DNA from: JABJAG01 sp965222215
Lineage (GTDB): Bacteria; Pseudomonadota; Alphaproteobacteria; UBA6615
Reading direction: 5' to 3'
Assembly (NCBI GenBank): GCA_965222215.1
Contig: OZ244931.1
Location: 1,116,001-1,180,000, forward strand
Length of the DNA: 64,000 bases
Part shown: positions 41,030-51,482 of the stretch, one piece after another
Position numbering within the stretch: position 1 is the stretch's first letter
Layout of the letters: each line of letters begins with the position of its first letter
The notes under the pieces: model-generated
Seen by the model: the letters and a program-made list of their open reading frames with translations, nothing else
What the model was told of the DNA's origin: nothing
The model's database searches: none
Program-made: the position numbers and the translations under genes

Positions 41030-41177
41030 GCATGTCCGGCCCGCCCCGGCTCGCCCCGGGCCGGCCTCGACACGCTTTTGGGGGCACGGTACAAACGCCT
41101 TCGTATGGACATCGGCCGCGGTGCGTCGCACCGGGCGCAGTCCGTTTCCACAGACCGGCTGAATACGTTTTTCCGAT

Positions 41178-43862
<2,685 letters not shown>

Positions 43863-43885
43863 CGCGCGACAGCCGGAGACGTTCC

Positions 43886-44737
43886 ATGCGGTTCGAAGGC
43901 ACCGATTCCTACGTCGCGACCGATGACCTGCAGGTCGCGGTGAACGCGGCCGTCACGCTGGAGCGGCCGCTGCTGGTGAAGGGCGAGCCGGGCACGGGCA
44001 AGACCGTGCTGGCGCACGAGATCGCGGCCGCGCTCGATGCGCCGCTGATCGAGTGGCACATCAAGTCGACCACCAAGGCCCAGCACGGCCTGTACGAATA
44101 CGACGCCGTGGCGCGGCTGCGCGACGGGCAGCTCGGCGACGACCGGGTGCAGGATATCGGCAATTACATTGTGCGCGGCAAGCTGTGGGAAGCGTTCGAG
44201 AGCGAGGCCCGGCCGGTCCTGCTGATCGACGAGATCGATAAGGCCGATATCGAGTTCCCCAACGACCTGCTGCTCGAACTCGACCGGATGGAGTTCCATG
44301 TCTACGAGACCAAGCAGACCGTGGTCGCGAAGAACCGGCCGATCGTCATCATCACGTCGAACAACGAGAAGGAACTGCCCGACGCGTTCCTGCGCCGCTG
44401 CTTCTTCCACTACATCGCGTTCCCCGACGCCGACACGATGACGCGGATCGTCGATGTGCATTTCCCGAAGATCAAGAAGCGCCTGCTGCGCGAGGCGCTG
44501 ACCGCCTTCTACGACATCCGCGAGGTGCCGGGCCTCAAGAAGAAGCCCTCCACGTCGGAACTGCTCGACTGGCTGAAGCTGCTGGTGGCCGAGGACATCG
44601 ACCCGGAGGAGTTGCGCACCAACGATCCGGCGAAGCTGATCCCGCCGCTGTACGGCGCGCTGCTGAAATCCGAACAGGACGTGCAGCTTTTCGAGCGGCT
44701 GGCGTTCCTGAACCGCCGCGAACGCGCGAACAGCTAG
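43886..44737 (+). CDS. MoxR-family AAA+ ATPase
   Basis: A 283-residue AAA+ protein: Walker A GEPGTGKT (residues 33-40), Walker B VLLIDEIDKAD, sensor IITSNNEKELPDAFLRRC. MoxR proteins act as chaperones, often with a von Willebrand factor A partner, to insert metals or assemble complexes. The VWA gene follows after 13 bp, a standard pair. The client is not evident. Confidence 0.92.
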   Translation: MRFEGTDSYVATDDLQVAVNAAVTLERPLLVKGEPGTGKTVLAHEIAAALDAPLIEWHIKSTTKAQHGLYEYDAVARLRDGQLGDDRVQDIGNYIVRGKLWEAFESEARPVLLIDEIDKADIEFPNDLLLELDRMEFHVYETKQTVVAKNRPIVIITSNNEKELPDAFLRRCFFHYIAFPDADTMTRIVDVHFPKIKKRLLREALTAFYDIREVPGLKKKPSTSELLDWLKLLVAEDIDPEELRTNDPAKLIPPLYGALLKSEQDVQLFERLAFLNRRERANS

Positions 44738-44750
44738 GCGCGGGCGAACG

Positions 44751-45932
44751 ATGTTCGCGGACTTCTTCTATACGCTGCGCAAGGCGGAGGTGCCGGTTTC
44801 GCTGCGCGAGTATCTCGACCTGTTGGGCGCGATGGACCGTGGTATCGCGGAATACGCCGTCGAGGATTTCTACTACCTGTCGCGCGCGATCCTGGTGAAG
44901 GACGAGCGGCATATCGACAAGTTCGACCGCGTGTTCGGCCACATCTTTCGCGGGCTGGAGCCACCGGAATACGACGAGGAAGAGGTCGAGATCCCGGACG
45001 AGTGGCTCCGCAAGATGGGCGAGCTCAACCTGAGCGACGAGGAGAAGGCGCAGATCGAGGCCATGGGCGGCTGGGAAAAGCTCATGGAGACCCTGCGCGA
45101 GCGCCTCGCCGAGCAGGAGGGCCGCCACCAGGGCGGCAAGAAATGGATCGGCACCCAGGGCACGTCGCCCTACGGCGCGCAGGGCTACAACCCGGAGGGC
45201 GTGCGGATCGGCCAGGAGGGCAACCGCAACAACTCCGCCGTGAAGGTCTGGGACCGGCGCGAGTTCAAGGACCTCGACGGCGATACGGAGATCGGGACCC
45301 GCAATATCAAGGTCGCGCTGCGCCGCCTGCGCCGGTTCGCCCGGGAAGGGGCGGCCGACGAGCTCGATCTGGACGACACCATCAGTTCCACCGCGAAGAA
45401 CGGCGGCTGGCTCGACATCAAGATGGTGCCGGAGCGGCACAATGCCGTGAAAGTGCTGATGCTGTTCGACGTCGGCGGGTCGATGGACCCCCATGTGAAG
45501 ATGTGCGAGGAGCTGTTCAGCGCCGCGCGCACCGAGTTCAAGCACCTGGAGTATTTCTACTTCCACAACTGCGTGTACGAGTCCCTGTGGCGCGAAAATC
45601 GCCGCCGGCGCGCGGGCGGCACGCCGACCTGGGACGTGCTCCACACCTATCCGGCCGACTACAAGCTGATCCTGGTGGGCGACGCCACGATGAGCCCGTA
45701 TGAAATCCAGCATCCGGGCGGCAGCGTCGAGCACTGGAACGAGGAGTCGGGCGAGACGTGGCTGAAGCGGGTCGTGCGGACCTATCCCCATGTGGCGTGG
45801 CTGAACCCGATGCCGCAGGACCGCTGGCGCTATTTCCCGACCATCGGGATGGTCAGTGAAATCGTCGAGGGGCGGATGTATCCGCTGACCGTCGAGGGTC
45901 TCGACGACGCGATGCGCGGCCTCAGCCGCTGA
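44751..45932 (+). CDS. VWA-domain (CoxE-like) protein
   Basis: A 393-residue protein, partner of the MoxR gene before it. The N-terminal half is helical with acidic stretches, and the C-terminal half is a CoxE-type VWA domain. The metal-ion site reads LMLFDVGGSMD with Asp240, i.e. DxGGS in place of DxSxS. Other parts are EYFYFHNCVYESLW and YKLILVGDATMSPYEI. It is cytoplasmic, with no signal or membrane segment. It probably hands substrates to the MoxR ring; CoxE proteins in CO dehydrogenase loci do this for metal-site maturation. Confidence 0.85.
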   Translation: MFADFFYTLRKAEVPVSLREYLDLLGAMDRGIAEYAVEDFYYLSRAILVKDERHIDKFDRVFGHIFRGLEPPEYDEEEVEIPDEWLRKMGELNLSDEEKAQIEAMGGWEKLMETLRERLAEQEGRHQGGKKWIGTQGTSPYGAQGYNPEGVRIGQEGNRNNSAVKVWDRREFKDLDGDTEIGTRNIKVALRRLRRFAREGAADELDLDDTISSTAKNGGWLDIKMVPERHNAVKVLMLFDVGGSMDPHVKMCEELFSAARTEFKHLEYFYFHNCVYESLWRENRRRRAGGTPTWDVLHTYPADYKLILVGDATMSPYEIQHPGGSVEHWNEESGETWLKRVVRTYPHVAWLNPMPQDRWRYFPTIGMVSEIVEGRMYPLTVEGLDDAMRGLSR

Positions 45933-45938
45933 CGGTTC

Positions 45939-46352
45939 CTAGTTTCGAATGCCGCCCGCTTCGAGCAGGCCGGGAATGGTGGAGCGGCCCTCGTCGGTAA
46001 GTTTGAAGGCCCGCGCGATTTCCGGCAGCCCCTCCGCGAGAGACTCCGGATCCTGTTCGCTCAAGCCGACCAGGGACAGGTGGGTCCAGAACAGGTCGTT
46101 GGCCGAACACTTGGCGGTGACCAGCGCGGAGTTCTTGTGCTGCAGCATGGCGGTCAGGGTCGATTGATCGCCCTTGCTCAGATTGTTGTAGAGCGTCACG
46201 AACTGCGGGCCCCACTCGCGTGAGTTTCGCGCCTCTTCCGACAGGCCGGGCGCCGGCGCGGCCGTGCCGTCGGCATGGGTGCATTCGGCGTGCGCCTGCG
46301 ACGACAGGCCCAGCAGAAAGGCGGCGCACAGACCGGCAACGAGCGTTCTCAT
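45939..46352 (-). CDS. small secreted protein, function unknown
   Basis: A 137-residue protein with a clear signal peptide (MRTLVAGLCAAFLLGLSSQAHA, cut before ECTHADG). The mature part has two cysteines (ECTHADG and AKCSANDL) which may form a disulphide, and helical C-terminal half (YNNLSKGDQSTLTAMLQHKN). I do not recognise a family. The start at MRTL is chosen for the signal peptide. It is convergent with the VWA gene, 6 bp apart. Confidence 0.65.
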   Translation of the reverse strand: MRTLVAGLCAAFLLGLSSQAHAECTHADGTAAPAPGLSEEARNSREWGPQFVTLYNNLSKGDQSTLTAMLQHKNSALVTAKCSANDLFWTHLSLVGLSEQDPESLAEGLPEIARAFKLTDEGRSTIPGLLEAGGIRN

Positions 46353-46630
46353 CCGTTCACTCCGTTCAAGGTGCGGAATCCGGTTTCCGGACACCGGCCA
46401 GGGAAACAGGGCGGATGGTGCAAGACCCGTCCCGCACGTTCAAGCCGAGTGGCGCGGCATATCGCGATTGTGAACGTGGGCGGCGGACGGGTGTGCCCTG
46501 TGTTATGGTTTAAACGCATGAAATAGCTGCAGAATTATTTTTGAACCCGTCCGGAATGGTTTTCGCCCGGGCGGTGTTTATTCTCGTGCAAGTACCTGCA
46601 AGCAAACCTATCCCCCAAGGAGACAGACAT

Positions 46631-46864
46631 ATGTCCATTACCCGCATTCTCGCCGCTGCCGGCGTCGCTTCCATCGCCCTGACCGGCGCTGCCCTGGCTC
46701 AGTCCAACACGAACCCGCAGCAGTCCGCCAAGGACCAGATGATGAAAGAAGAGGCGATGAAGAAGAAGGACGCCATGGGCAAGCATGACGACATGAAGAA
46801 GGACGAGATGAAGAAAGATGCGATGTCCAAGGACTCCATGAAAAAGGACGAGATGAAAAAGTAG
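46631..46864 (+). CDS. pentapeptide MXKDX repeat protein
   Basis: A 77-residue secreted protein. A signal peptide (ITRILAAAGVASIALTGAAL, cut after ALAQ) is followed by about 50 residues of Met-Lys-Lys-Asp units (MKKDEMKKDAMSKDSMKKDEM). This is the composition of the MXKDX family, whose function is unknown. A strong site (AAGGAGACAG) precedes the ATG. It lies 39 bp before an ECF sigma gene and is probably the first gene of its operon. The 278 bp upstream carry no other gene; TGAACC near 46542 could be an ECF -35 element, but this is weak. Confidence 0.82.
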   Translation: MSITRILAAAGVASIALTGAALAQSNTNPQQSAKDQMMKEEAMKKKDAMGKHDDMKKDEMKKDAMSKDSMKKDEMKK

Positions 46865-46903
46865 TTCATCGAAACCGCTGTTGGACCTTCGCGCCACACT
46901 TTC

Positions 46904-47419
46904 ATGAGCACAGAATCCAAGCGCCAGGCGGTGGTCGCGGAAATTCCGCGCCTCCGCCGGTACGCCATCGCGCTGATGCGCGACCGGACCCAGGCCGACG
47001 ATCTTGTACATGACGTCGTCCTGCGGGCGCTGGACAAGCTCCACTTGTGGCGCGAAGGCACCAACATGCGGACGTGGCTGTTCACCATCATGCACAACCT
47101 GCACGCCAACGAGATGCGTCGTCGCTCGCGGATGCTGGACGTGGTGCCGTTGGATGCCGCGCCGCAGCGTGCCGAAGCGGCGGGGCAGGAGGCCGCGGTC
47201 GAGCTCTCGGAGCTGTCCGCCGCGCTCGGCAACCTGTCGGACCTGCACCGCCAGGTGCTGTTGCTGGTCGGGCTGGAAGGCATGACATATGCCGAAGCCG
47301 CCGGCGTGATCGACGTGCCCGTGGGCACTGTCATGTCGCGCCTGTCGCGGGCACGGGAAGAGTTGCGCAAGGTTATCGACGACGGCGTGCAAATGCCGAG
47401 CATCCGGAGGGTGAAGTGA
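46904..47419 (+). CDS. ECF-type RNA polymerase sigma factor
   Basis: A 171-residue ECF sigma factor. Region 2 shows RRYAIALMRDRTQADDLVHDV and TWLFTIMHNLHANEMRRR, and region 4 shows LSDLHRQVLLLVGLEGMTYAE followed by VPVGTVMSRLSRAREEL. It overlaps the next gene (GTGA), the usual arrangement with its anti-sigma factor. Location after the MXKDX gene suggests it drives that operon, possibly in response to envelope or metal stress; this is inference. Confidence 0.93.
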   Translation: MSTESKRQAVVAEIPRLRRYAIALMRDRTQADDLVHDVVLRALDKLHLWREGTNMRTWLFTIMHNLHANEMRRRSRMLDVVPLDAAPQRAEAAGQEAAVELSELSAALGNLSDLHRQVLLLVGLEGMTYAEAAGVIDVPVGTVMSRLSRAREELRKVIDDGVQMPSIRRVK

Positions 47420-48204
47420 GCGAGGATCGAATTTCCGACAGCGAGCTGAACGCGCTCGTCGACGGCGAGCTCGATCCCGCGCGCCAGGCCGAGATCGAGG
47501 ACTGGCTCGCCGACAATCCCGACGCCGCGCGCCGGGTGGCGCGCTATCGCGCACAGAATGCGGGCCTGCACGCGCTCTATGACGATATCCTGCAGGAAGA
47601 ATTGCCCCCGCGCATCGAACAGGCCTTTACGACGCGCCGCTCCGGCGTGCCGCCCTGGGCGGCGATGGCGGCGGCGATCGCGCTGTTCGTCGTCGGTGCG
47701 GCCGGCGGCTGGACGGTACGCGGTATGGATACCGGGGCGGACACCCAGGTCGCCGCCGGGCCCCCGATTGACACGCAGGAGCTGATGGTGCGCGCCGCGA
47801 TGGCGCATGTCGTCAGTCATGAAGACGAGTTGCGGACGCCCGTGAGCGGCGGACCCGCGGAGATCGGCGACTATCTGGCGGACCGCATGGGCAAGCCCGT
47901 GCGCGTGCCCAGCCTGGACAGCTTCGGCTACCGGCTCGTGGGCAGCCGGGTTCTGCCGGATACGGATGGGCCGGCGGCCCAGTTCGTGTTTGCCGACGAG
48001 AGCGGGAAGAAGGTCTCGCTCTATGTGCGTGGAGAACAGGCCGACGGCGTGGATATCACCTACGCGCTGGCCGACGATCTTTCCATGTTCTACTGGAACG
48101 ATTCAGACCGTTCCTACGCGATGGTCACGCGCATCGACGACGAGCGCGGACGCGAGGCGCTGCTGACCGCCGCCAAGGCCGTTCACGGCCAGTTCAGCCG
48201 CTGA
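47416..48204 (+). CDS. membrane anti-sigma factor
   Basis: A 262-residue protein starting with GTG at 47416, overlapping the sigma gene. The N-terminal 90 residues are an anti-sigma domain (SDSELNALVDGELDPARQAEI), followed by one membrane segment (PWAAMAAAIALFVVGAAGGW, about residues 90-109) and a periplasmic domain with FVFADESGKKVSLYV and DLSMFYWNDSDRSYAMV. It lacks the HxxxCxxC zinc motif. It should hold the ECF sigma factor until an envelope signal. Confidence 0.85.
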   Translation: MSEDRISDSELNALVDGELDPARQAEIEDWLADNPDAARRVARYRAQNAGLHALYDDILQEELPPRIEQAFTTRRSGVPPWAAMAAAIALFVVGAAGGWTVRGMDTGADTQVAAGPPIDTQELMVRAAMAHVVSHEDELRTPVSGGPAEIGDYLADRMGKPVRVPSLDSFGYRLVGSRVLPDTDGPAAQFVFADESGKKVSLYVRGEQADGVDITYALADDLSMFYWNDSDRSYAMVTRIDDERGREALLTAAKAVHGQFSR

Positions 48205-48395
48205 CGGACGGCGCGGCCGGACCGCGCGACCCCTCCGGTTTCACATTGTTACCCGCGCGCAACGATGTTGTGCGTGCGGCCTCTTTACAGACGCCCGCTC
48301 AGCTAGCATACAGAGCGCCGAATCCTGCCTTCGCGAGCGTTTTTTCGGCGCACCGGACCTCGCGACCGACCACGAAGACCCAGTGAGGGAAGCTT

Positions 48396-49769
48396 ATGAT
48401 CGATCTGATGTCCATTGCCCGCACCGAAGCCGACGGCGGCGACCTTTTTGGCGCCATGGATGCGCTGTACGAGCCGAGTGACGTTCGCCCTGACGGATAT
48501 CCGGACGCGGTCGTCTGGCAAGGCGGAAATTTTACCGGCGACGTGAACCCGGTCGCCCACTCCATGACGGATGCCTATGCCCTTCTGGGGACGATCGCGG
48601 CGATCGACGTTCTGGGGCTGCCGTTTTACGCCGTGCCGATGTGGTCCCAGTACCGCCACGACACCAAGCTCGAATGCCTGGCCTGGTTCGGCAACATGCC
48701 GGCGACATCGATCAAGTGGTCGACCGCCGGTGACGCCTATGTGAACGACGGCGACGGCAACAAGGTCGTTGTCATGGGCAAGTCGGGGAATGCTCCGCTG
48801 CGCACCCAGGCCGGCGTCTTCTGCAACGTGCGCCCCTACGGTCCGATCACGGTCGTGCGCTGCATGCCCTGCCTGCCGTATTCCCAGGACCGGCCGAAAT
48901 TCAATGTGAGCGCCGACACCGGCATCGTGCACTCGGAGATGAACACCCCGGCGGTCCAGATGGCCTACGCCAACCGCCTGTTCCTCAAGATGGTGCATGA
49001 GAGCGGCAAGCTGGGCCGCGTCGCGACCAAGCCGACCCAGGCCATGGAGGACGGCATCAACGCCGGCCTGCACGCCTGGCTGCTCGAAGGCACCAAGTTC
49101 GAGGTCGGACGGAAGTACGCCGTGAACCCGTACGAGGAGCATCGCGAGAGCATCGAGAAGGTCATCAAGCTGCTGCCGGACGACTTCAAGGACGGCATGG
49201 AGAACTGGGGCGGCCGGATCGAGCAGCACATCGCCGACACGAACTACGGCCTGATGCTGTGGGACCTGATCGAGCAGCGCGACTGCATCGTTCTGGCGAC
49301 GGACCTCGATGGCGATCGCCTGACCGATCTTCTGGCCGACGTGTCGGATCCGCTGCGCAATTTCGCCGGCCGGGTCGCGGGCCATCTCGGCCAGGACAGT
49401 GTCGATACCCAGAAGGTCTGGAACGACATGGGCTATACGACGGGCAACGGCCGCGACATGACGTCGGTCATGCATCGCATGTCCGGCCCGCCGATCCACG
49501 AGCAGACCCTCGGCTCGGCCGACGCGATGCTTCTGCGCCTGCTGGACGGTGACGAATGGGTGGGCGGCACCAAGCAGCCCTACGATCCGCGCATCCATTT
49601 CGTGCTGATCCGCGACGCCTACATCGACGCGAACCCCGGCAACGATGCGGTCGCCAAGTATCTCGACGGCGTGCTCGACACGTTCGACGAAGTGTATGGA
49701 GGCGAGCGTCCGGGCTTCCTCGACGGCTACAAGAAGCTCAAGGAAGCCATCACCCCCTGGGGCGGCTGA
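48396..49769 (+). CDS. unrecognised 457-residue protein
   Basis: I do not recognise this protein. It has no signal peptide or membrane segment. Conspicuous pieces are VVWQGGNFTGDVNPVAHSM, GLPFYAVPMWSQYRHDTKLE, a paired cysteine CMPC, SADTGIVHSEMNTPAVQMAY, LATDLDGDRLTDLL and GPPIHEQTLGSADAMLLRLL. The GDG/DLDGD motifs and several His residues suggest a metal- or phosphate-binding enzyme, but this is not proof. The ATG at 48396 follows GGGAAGC. It lies 191 bp after the anti-sigma gene in the same direction, probably with its own promoter, and is convergent with the LOG gene. Confidence 0.7.
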   Translation: MIDLMSIARTEADGGDLFGAMDALYEPSDVRPDGYPDAVVWQGGNFTGDVNPVAHSMTDAYALLGTIAAIDVLGLPFYAVPMWSQYRHDTKLECLAWFGNMPATSIKWSTAGDAYVNDGDGNKVVVMGKSGNAPLRTQAGVFCNVRPYGPITVVRCMPCLPYSQDRPKFNVSADTGIVHSEMNTPAVQMAYANRLFLKMVHESGKLGRVATKPTQAMEDGINAGLHAWLLEGTKFEVGRKYAVNPYEEHRESIEKVIKLLPDDFKDGMENWGGRIEQHIADTNYGLMLWDLIEQRDCIVLATDLDGDRLTDLLADVSDPLRNFAGRVAGHLGQDSVDTQKVWNDMGYTTGNGRDMTSVMHRMSGPPIHEQTLGSADAMLLRLLDGDEWVGGTKQPYDPRIHFVLIRDAYIDANPGNDAVAKYLDGVLDTFDEVYGGERPGFLDGYKKLKEAITPWGG

Positions 49770-49782
49770 CCCGAAAGTTAAC

Positions 49783-50367
49783 CTAGAGCTTGTCGCTCTC
49801 CAGGCGGCCATGCCCGGCCGCCTGGGCGTCGAGTGCGTCGAGTGCCCCGGCGGGGCTTTCGGCGATGGTTGTCAGGCCCAGGATTTTGTCGCGGCCGTAG
49901 CCATTCTCGACGACATTCTCGAGTGTGCCGATCAGACGGTTCCAGTAACCGCCGGTATTGAGAATGCCGATCGGCTTGTCGTGCAGCTTGAGGTGACGCC
50001 AGGTCACGATCTCGAAGTACTCCTCCAGCGTGCCGATACCGCCGGGCAGGACGAGGAACGCATCCGATAGCTCGGCCATGCGCGCCTTGCGTTCATGCAT
50101 GGTCGTCACGATTTCCAGCGAGGTCAGGCCGGTGTGGCCGACCTCGTGGCGCATCAGGAAGTCGGGAATGACCCCGGTGACCGCTCCGCCGGCGGACATG
50201 ACGGCATCGGCCAGGGTGCCCATGACGCCCACGCGCCCGCCCCCGTAGACAAGATCGATGCCGCGGGCGGCCATCAATTCGCCCAGTTCGACGGCGGCAT
50301 CCCGGTGTGACTGCGGTCCCTTGCCGGACGATCCGCAGTACACGCAGAGCGACGAAAGTTGCGACAT
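49783..50367 (-). CDS. LOG-family nucleoside 5'-monophosphate phosphoribohydrolase
   Basis: A 194-residue LOG-family protein (Rossmann fold). The signature PGGIGTLEEYFE with the conserved Arg/Lys region MHERKARMAELSDAFLVLP is intact, as is VYGGGRVGVMG. In plants and bacteria LOG enzymes release cytokinin bases or hydrolyse purine nucleotides. It was formerly mislabelled lysine decarboxylase. It is convergent with the unknown gene and divergent from the LysM gene. Confidence 0.92.
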   Translation of the reverse strand: MSQLSSLCVYCGSSGKGPQSHRDAAVELGELMAARGIDLVYGGGRVGVMGTLADAVMSAGGAVTGVIPDFLMRHEVGHTGLTSLEIVTTMHERKARMAELSDAFLVLPGGIGTLEEYFEIVTWRHLKLHDKPIGILNTGGYWNRLIGTLENVVENGYGRDKILGLTTIAESPAGALDALDAQAAGHGRLESDKL

Positions 50368-50465
50368 GCCGATGTTTACCTCTTCGACGCGGGGTACGCC
50401 GTTTGCCTAGAATCATCCCCCGTAATACGTTGTTCATATAACAGGAATTTTTCCGGATTGGGGCC

Positions 50466-51476
50466 GTGAACCGTTCTTACGTCTTAGGCGGACTGGCGGT
50501 GCTGGTGATCGCAGCGATCATCGGCATCATCATGTTCTTTCAACTCCCCGCGCCGGACGAACCGGTGGCACGGGACGAGAACACGTCCGCCGACACGGCG
50601 GCGGGTGGCGCGCCGTCCGGGCCGTCGCCCGCGCAGCCGCCTGCTGCGACCGCGGATGCGCCGGATGCGCCGGTTGCGCCGGTGGCGCCGACCTTCGATG
50701 TCGTGCGTGTGGACGAAGCCGGCAACGTGGTTATCGCCGGGCGCGCGCAGCCCGGTTGCGTCATTGTCGTGCGGGAAGGCGACAGCGAGATCGGTCGCGT
50801 GACGGCCGACCGGTCCGGGGAATGGGTGCTGATTCCCGATGAGCCTCTGGCTTCCGGCGAGCGCCAGCTTCGGCTGTTCGCCGAGTGCGAGGGCGCCGAG
50901 CCGGTGGAGGCGAACCGCGTCATTGCGCTGGTCGTGCCCGAGCGAAGCGACGGCAGCGTCGTTGCCGTGGCCGTCCCGCGCGACGGGCAGGGCGATACCG
51001 AGGTCCTGCAACGCCCCGCGATCGAGGGTGGCGGGGTGGCTGTCGGCGGGATCGACTACGACGATGCGGGCAACACGACGATCTCGGGTGTCGCCGCGCC
51101 GAACAGCACTGTTCGCCTCTATCTCGACAACAAGCTGGTCGGCAGCACCACGGCGGACGAAAACGGGCGCTGGTCGATCACCCTCGGCGATTCGGTGCCG
51201 CCGGGCTCCTACAACCTTCGGGTGGACCAGGTGGGGCCGGACGGCAAGGTGATCGCACGCTCGGAGATTCCGTTCGTGCGCGGCGAGCCGTTGCGCGACC
51301 TGCCGCCGGGCCGGATCGTCATCATCCAGCCGGGCGACTATCTCTGGAATATCGCGCGCCAGCGATACGGATCGGGCTTCCAGTACTCGGTGATTTACGA
51401 AGCCAACAAGGCGCAGATCCGCGATCCGGACCTGATCTATCCCGGACAGGTCTTCACGCTGCCGAACGTCAACTGA
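50466..51476 (+). CDS. membrane-anchored Ig-like/LysM protein
   Basis: A 336-residue protein starting with GTG at 50466. An N-terminal membrane anchor (GGLAVLVIAAIIGIIMFF) leads to an Ala/Pro/Thr linker. Two bacterial Ig-like repeats follow (VDEAGNVVIAGRAQPGCVI; DAGNTTISGVAAPNSTVRLY), then a C-terminal LysM domain (VIIQPGDYLWNIARQRYG, LIYPGQVFTLPNVN) for peptidoglycan binding. It may be a cell-wall scaffold. It is convergent with the RND permease gene, 6 bp apart. Confidence 0.85.
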   Translation: MNRSYVLGGLAVLVIAAIIGIIMFFQLPAPDEPVARDENTSADTAAGGAPSGPSPAQPPAATADAPDAPVAPVAPTFDVVRVDEAGNVVIAGRAQPGCVIVVREGDSEIGRVTADRSGEWVLIPDEPLASGERQLRLFAECEGAEPVEANRVIALVVPERSDGSVVAVAVPRDGQGDTEVLQRPAIEGGGVAVGGIDYDDAGNTTISGVAAPNSTVRLYLDNKLVGSTTADENGRWSITLGDSVPPGSYNLRVDQVGPDGKVIARSEIPFVRGEPLRDLPPGRIVIIQPGDYLWNIARQRYGSGFQYSVIYEANKAQIRDPDLIYPGQVFTLPNVN

Positions 51477-51482
51477 GTTTCG

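Noticed and set aside
46542..46575. ECF-type promoter before the MXKDX gene
   Set aside because: TGAACC is present but no clear -10 element can be fixed without knowing the sigma group; kept only as a remark.
48284..48320. Sigma-70-type promoter TTTACA before the 457-residue gene
   Set aside because: The -10 part (ATACAG, 18 bases on) is a poor match in a window where such chance matches are frequent.
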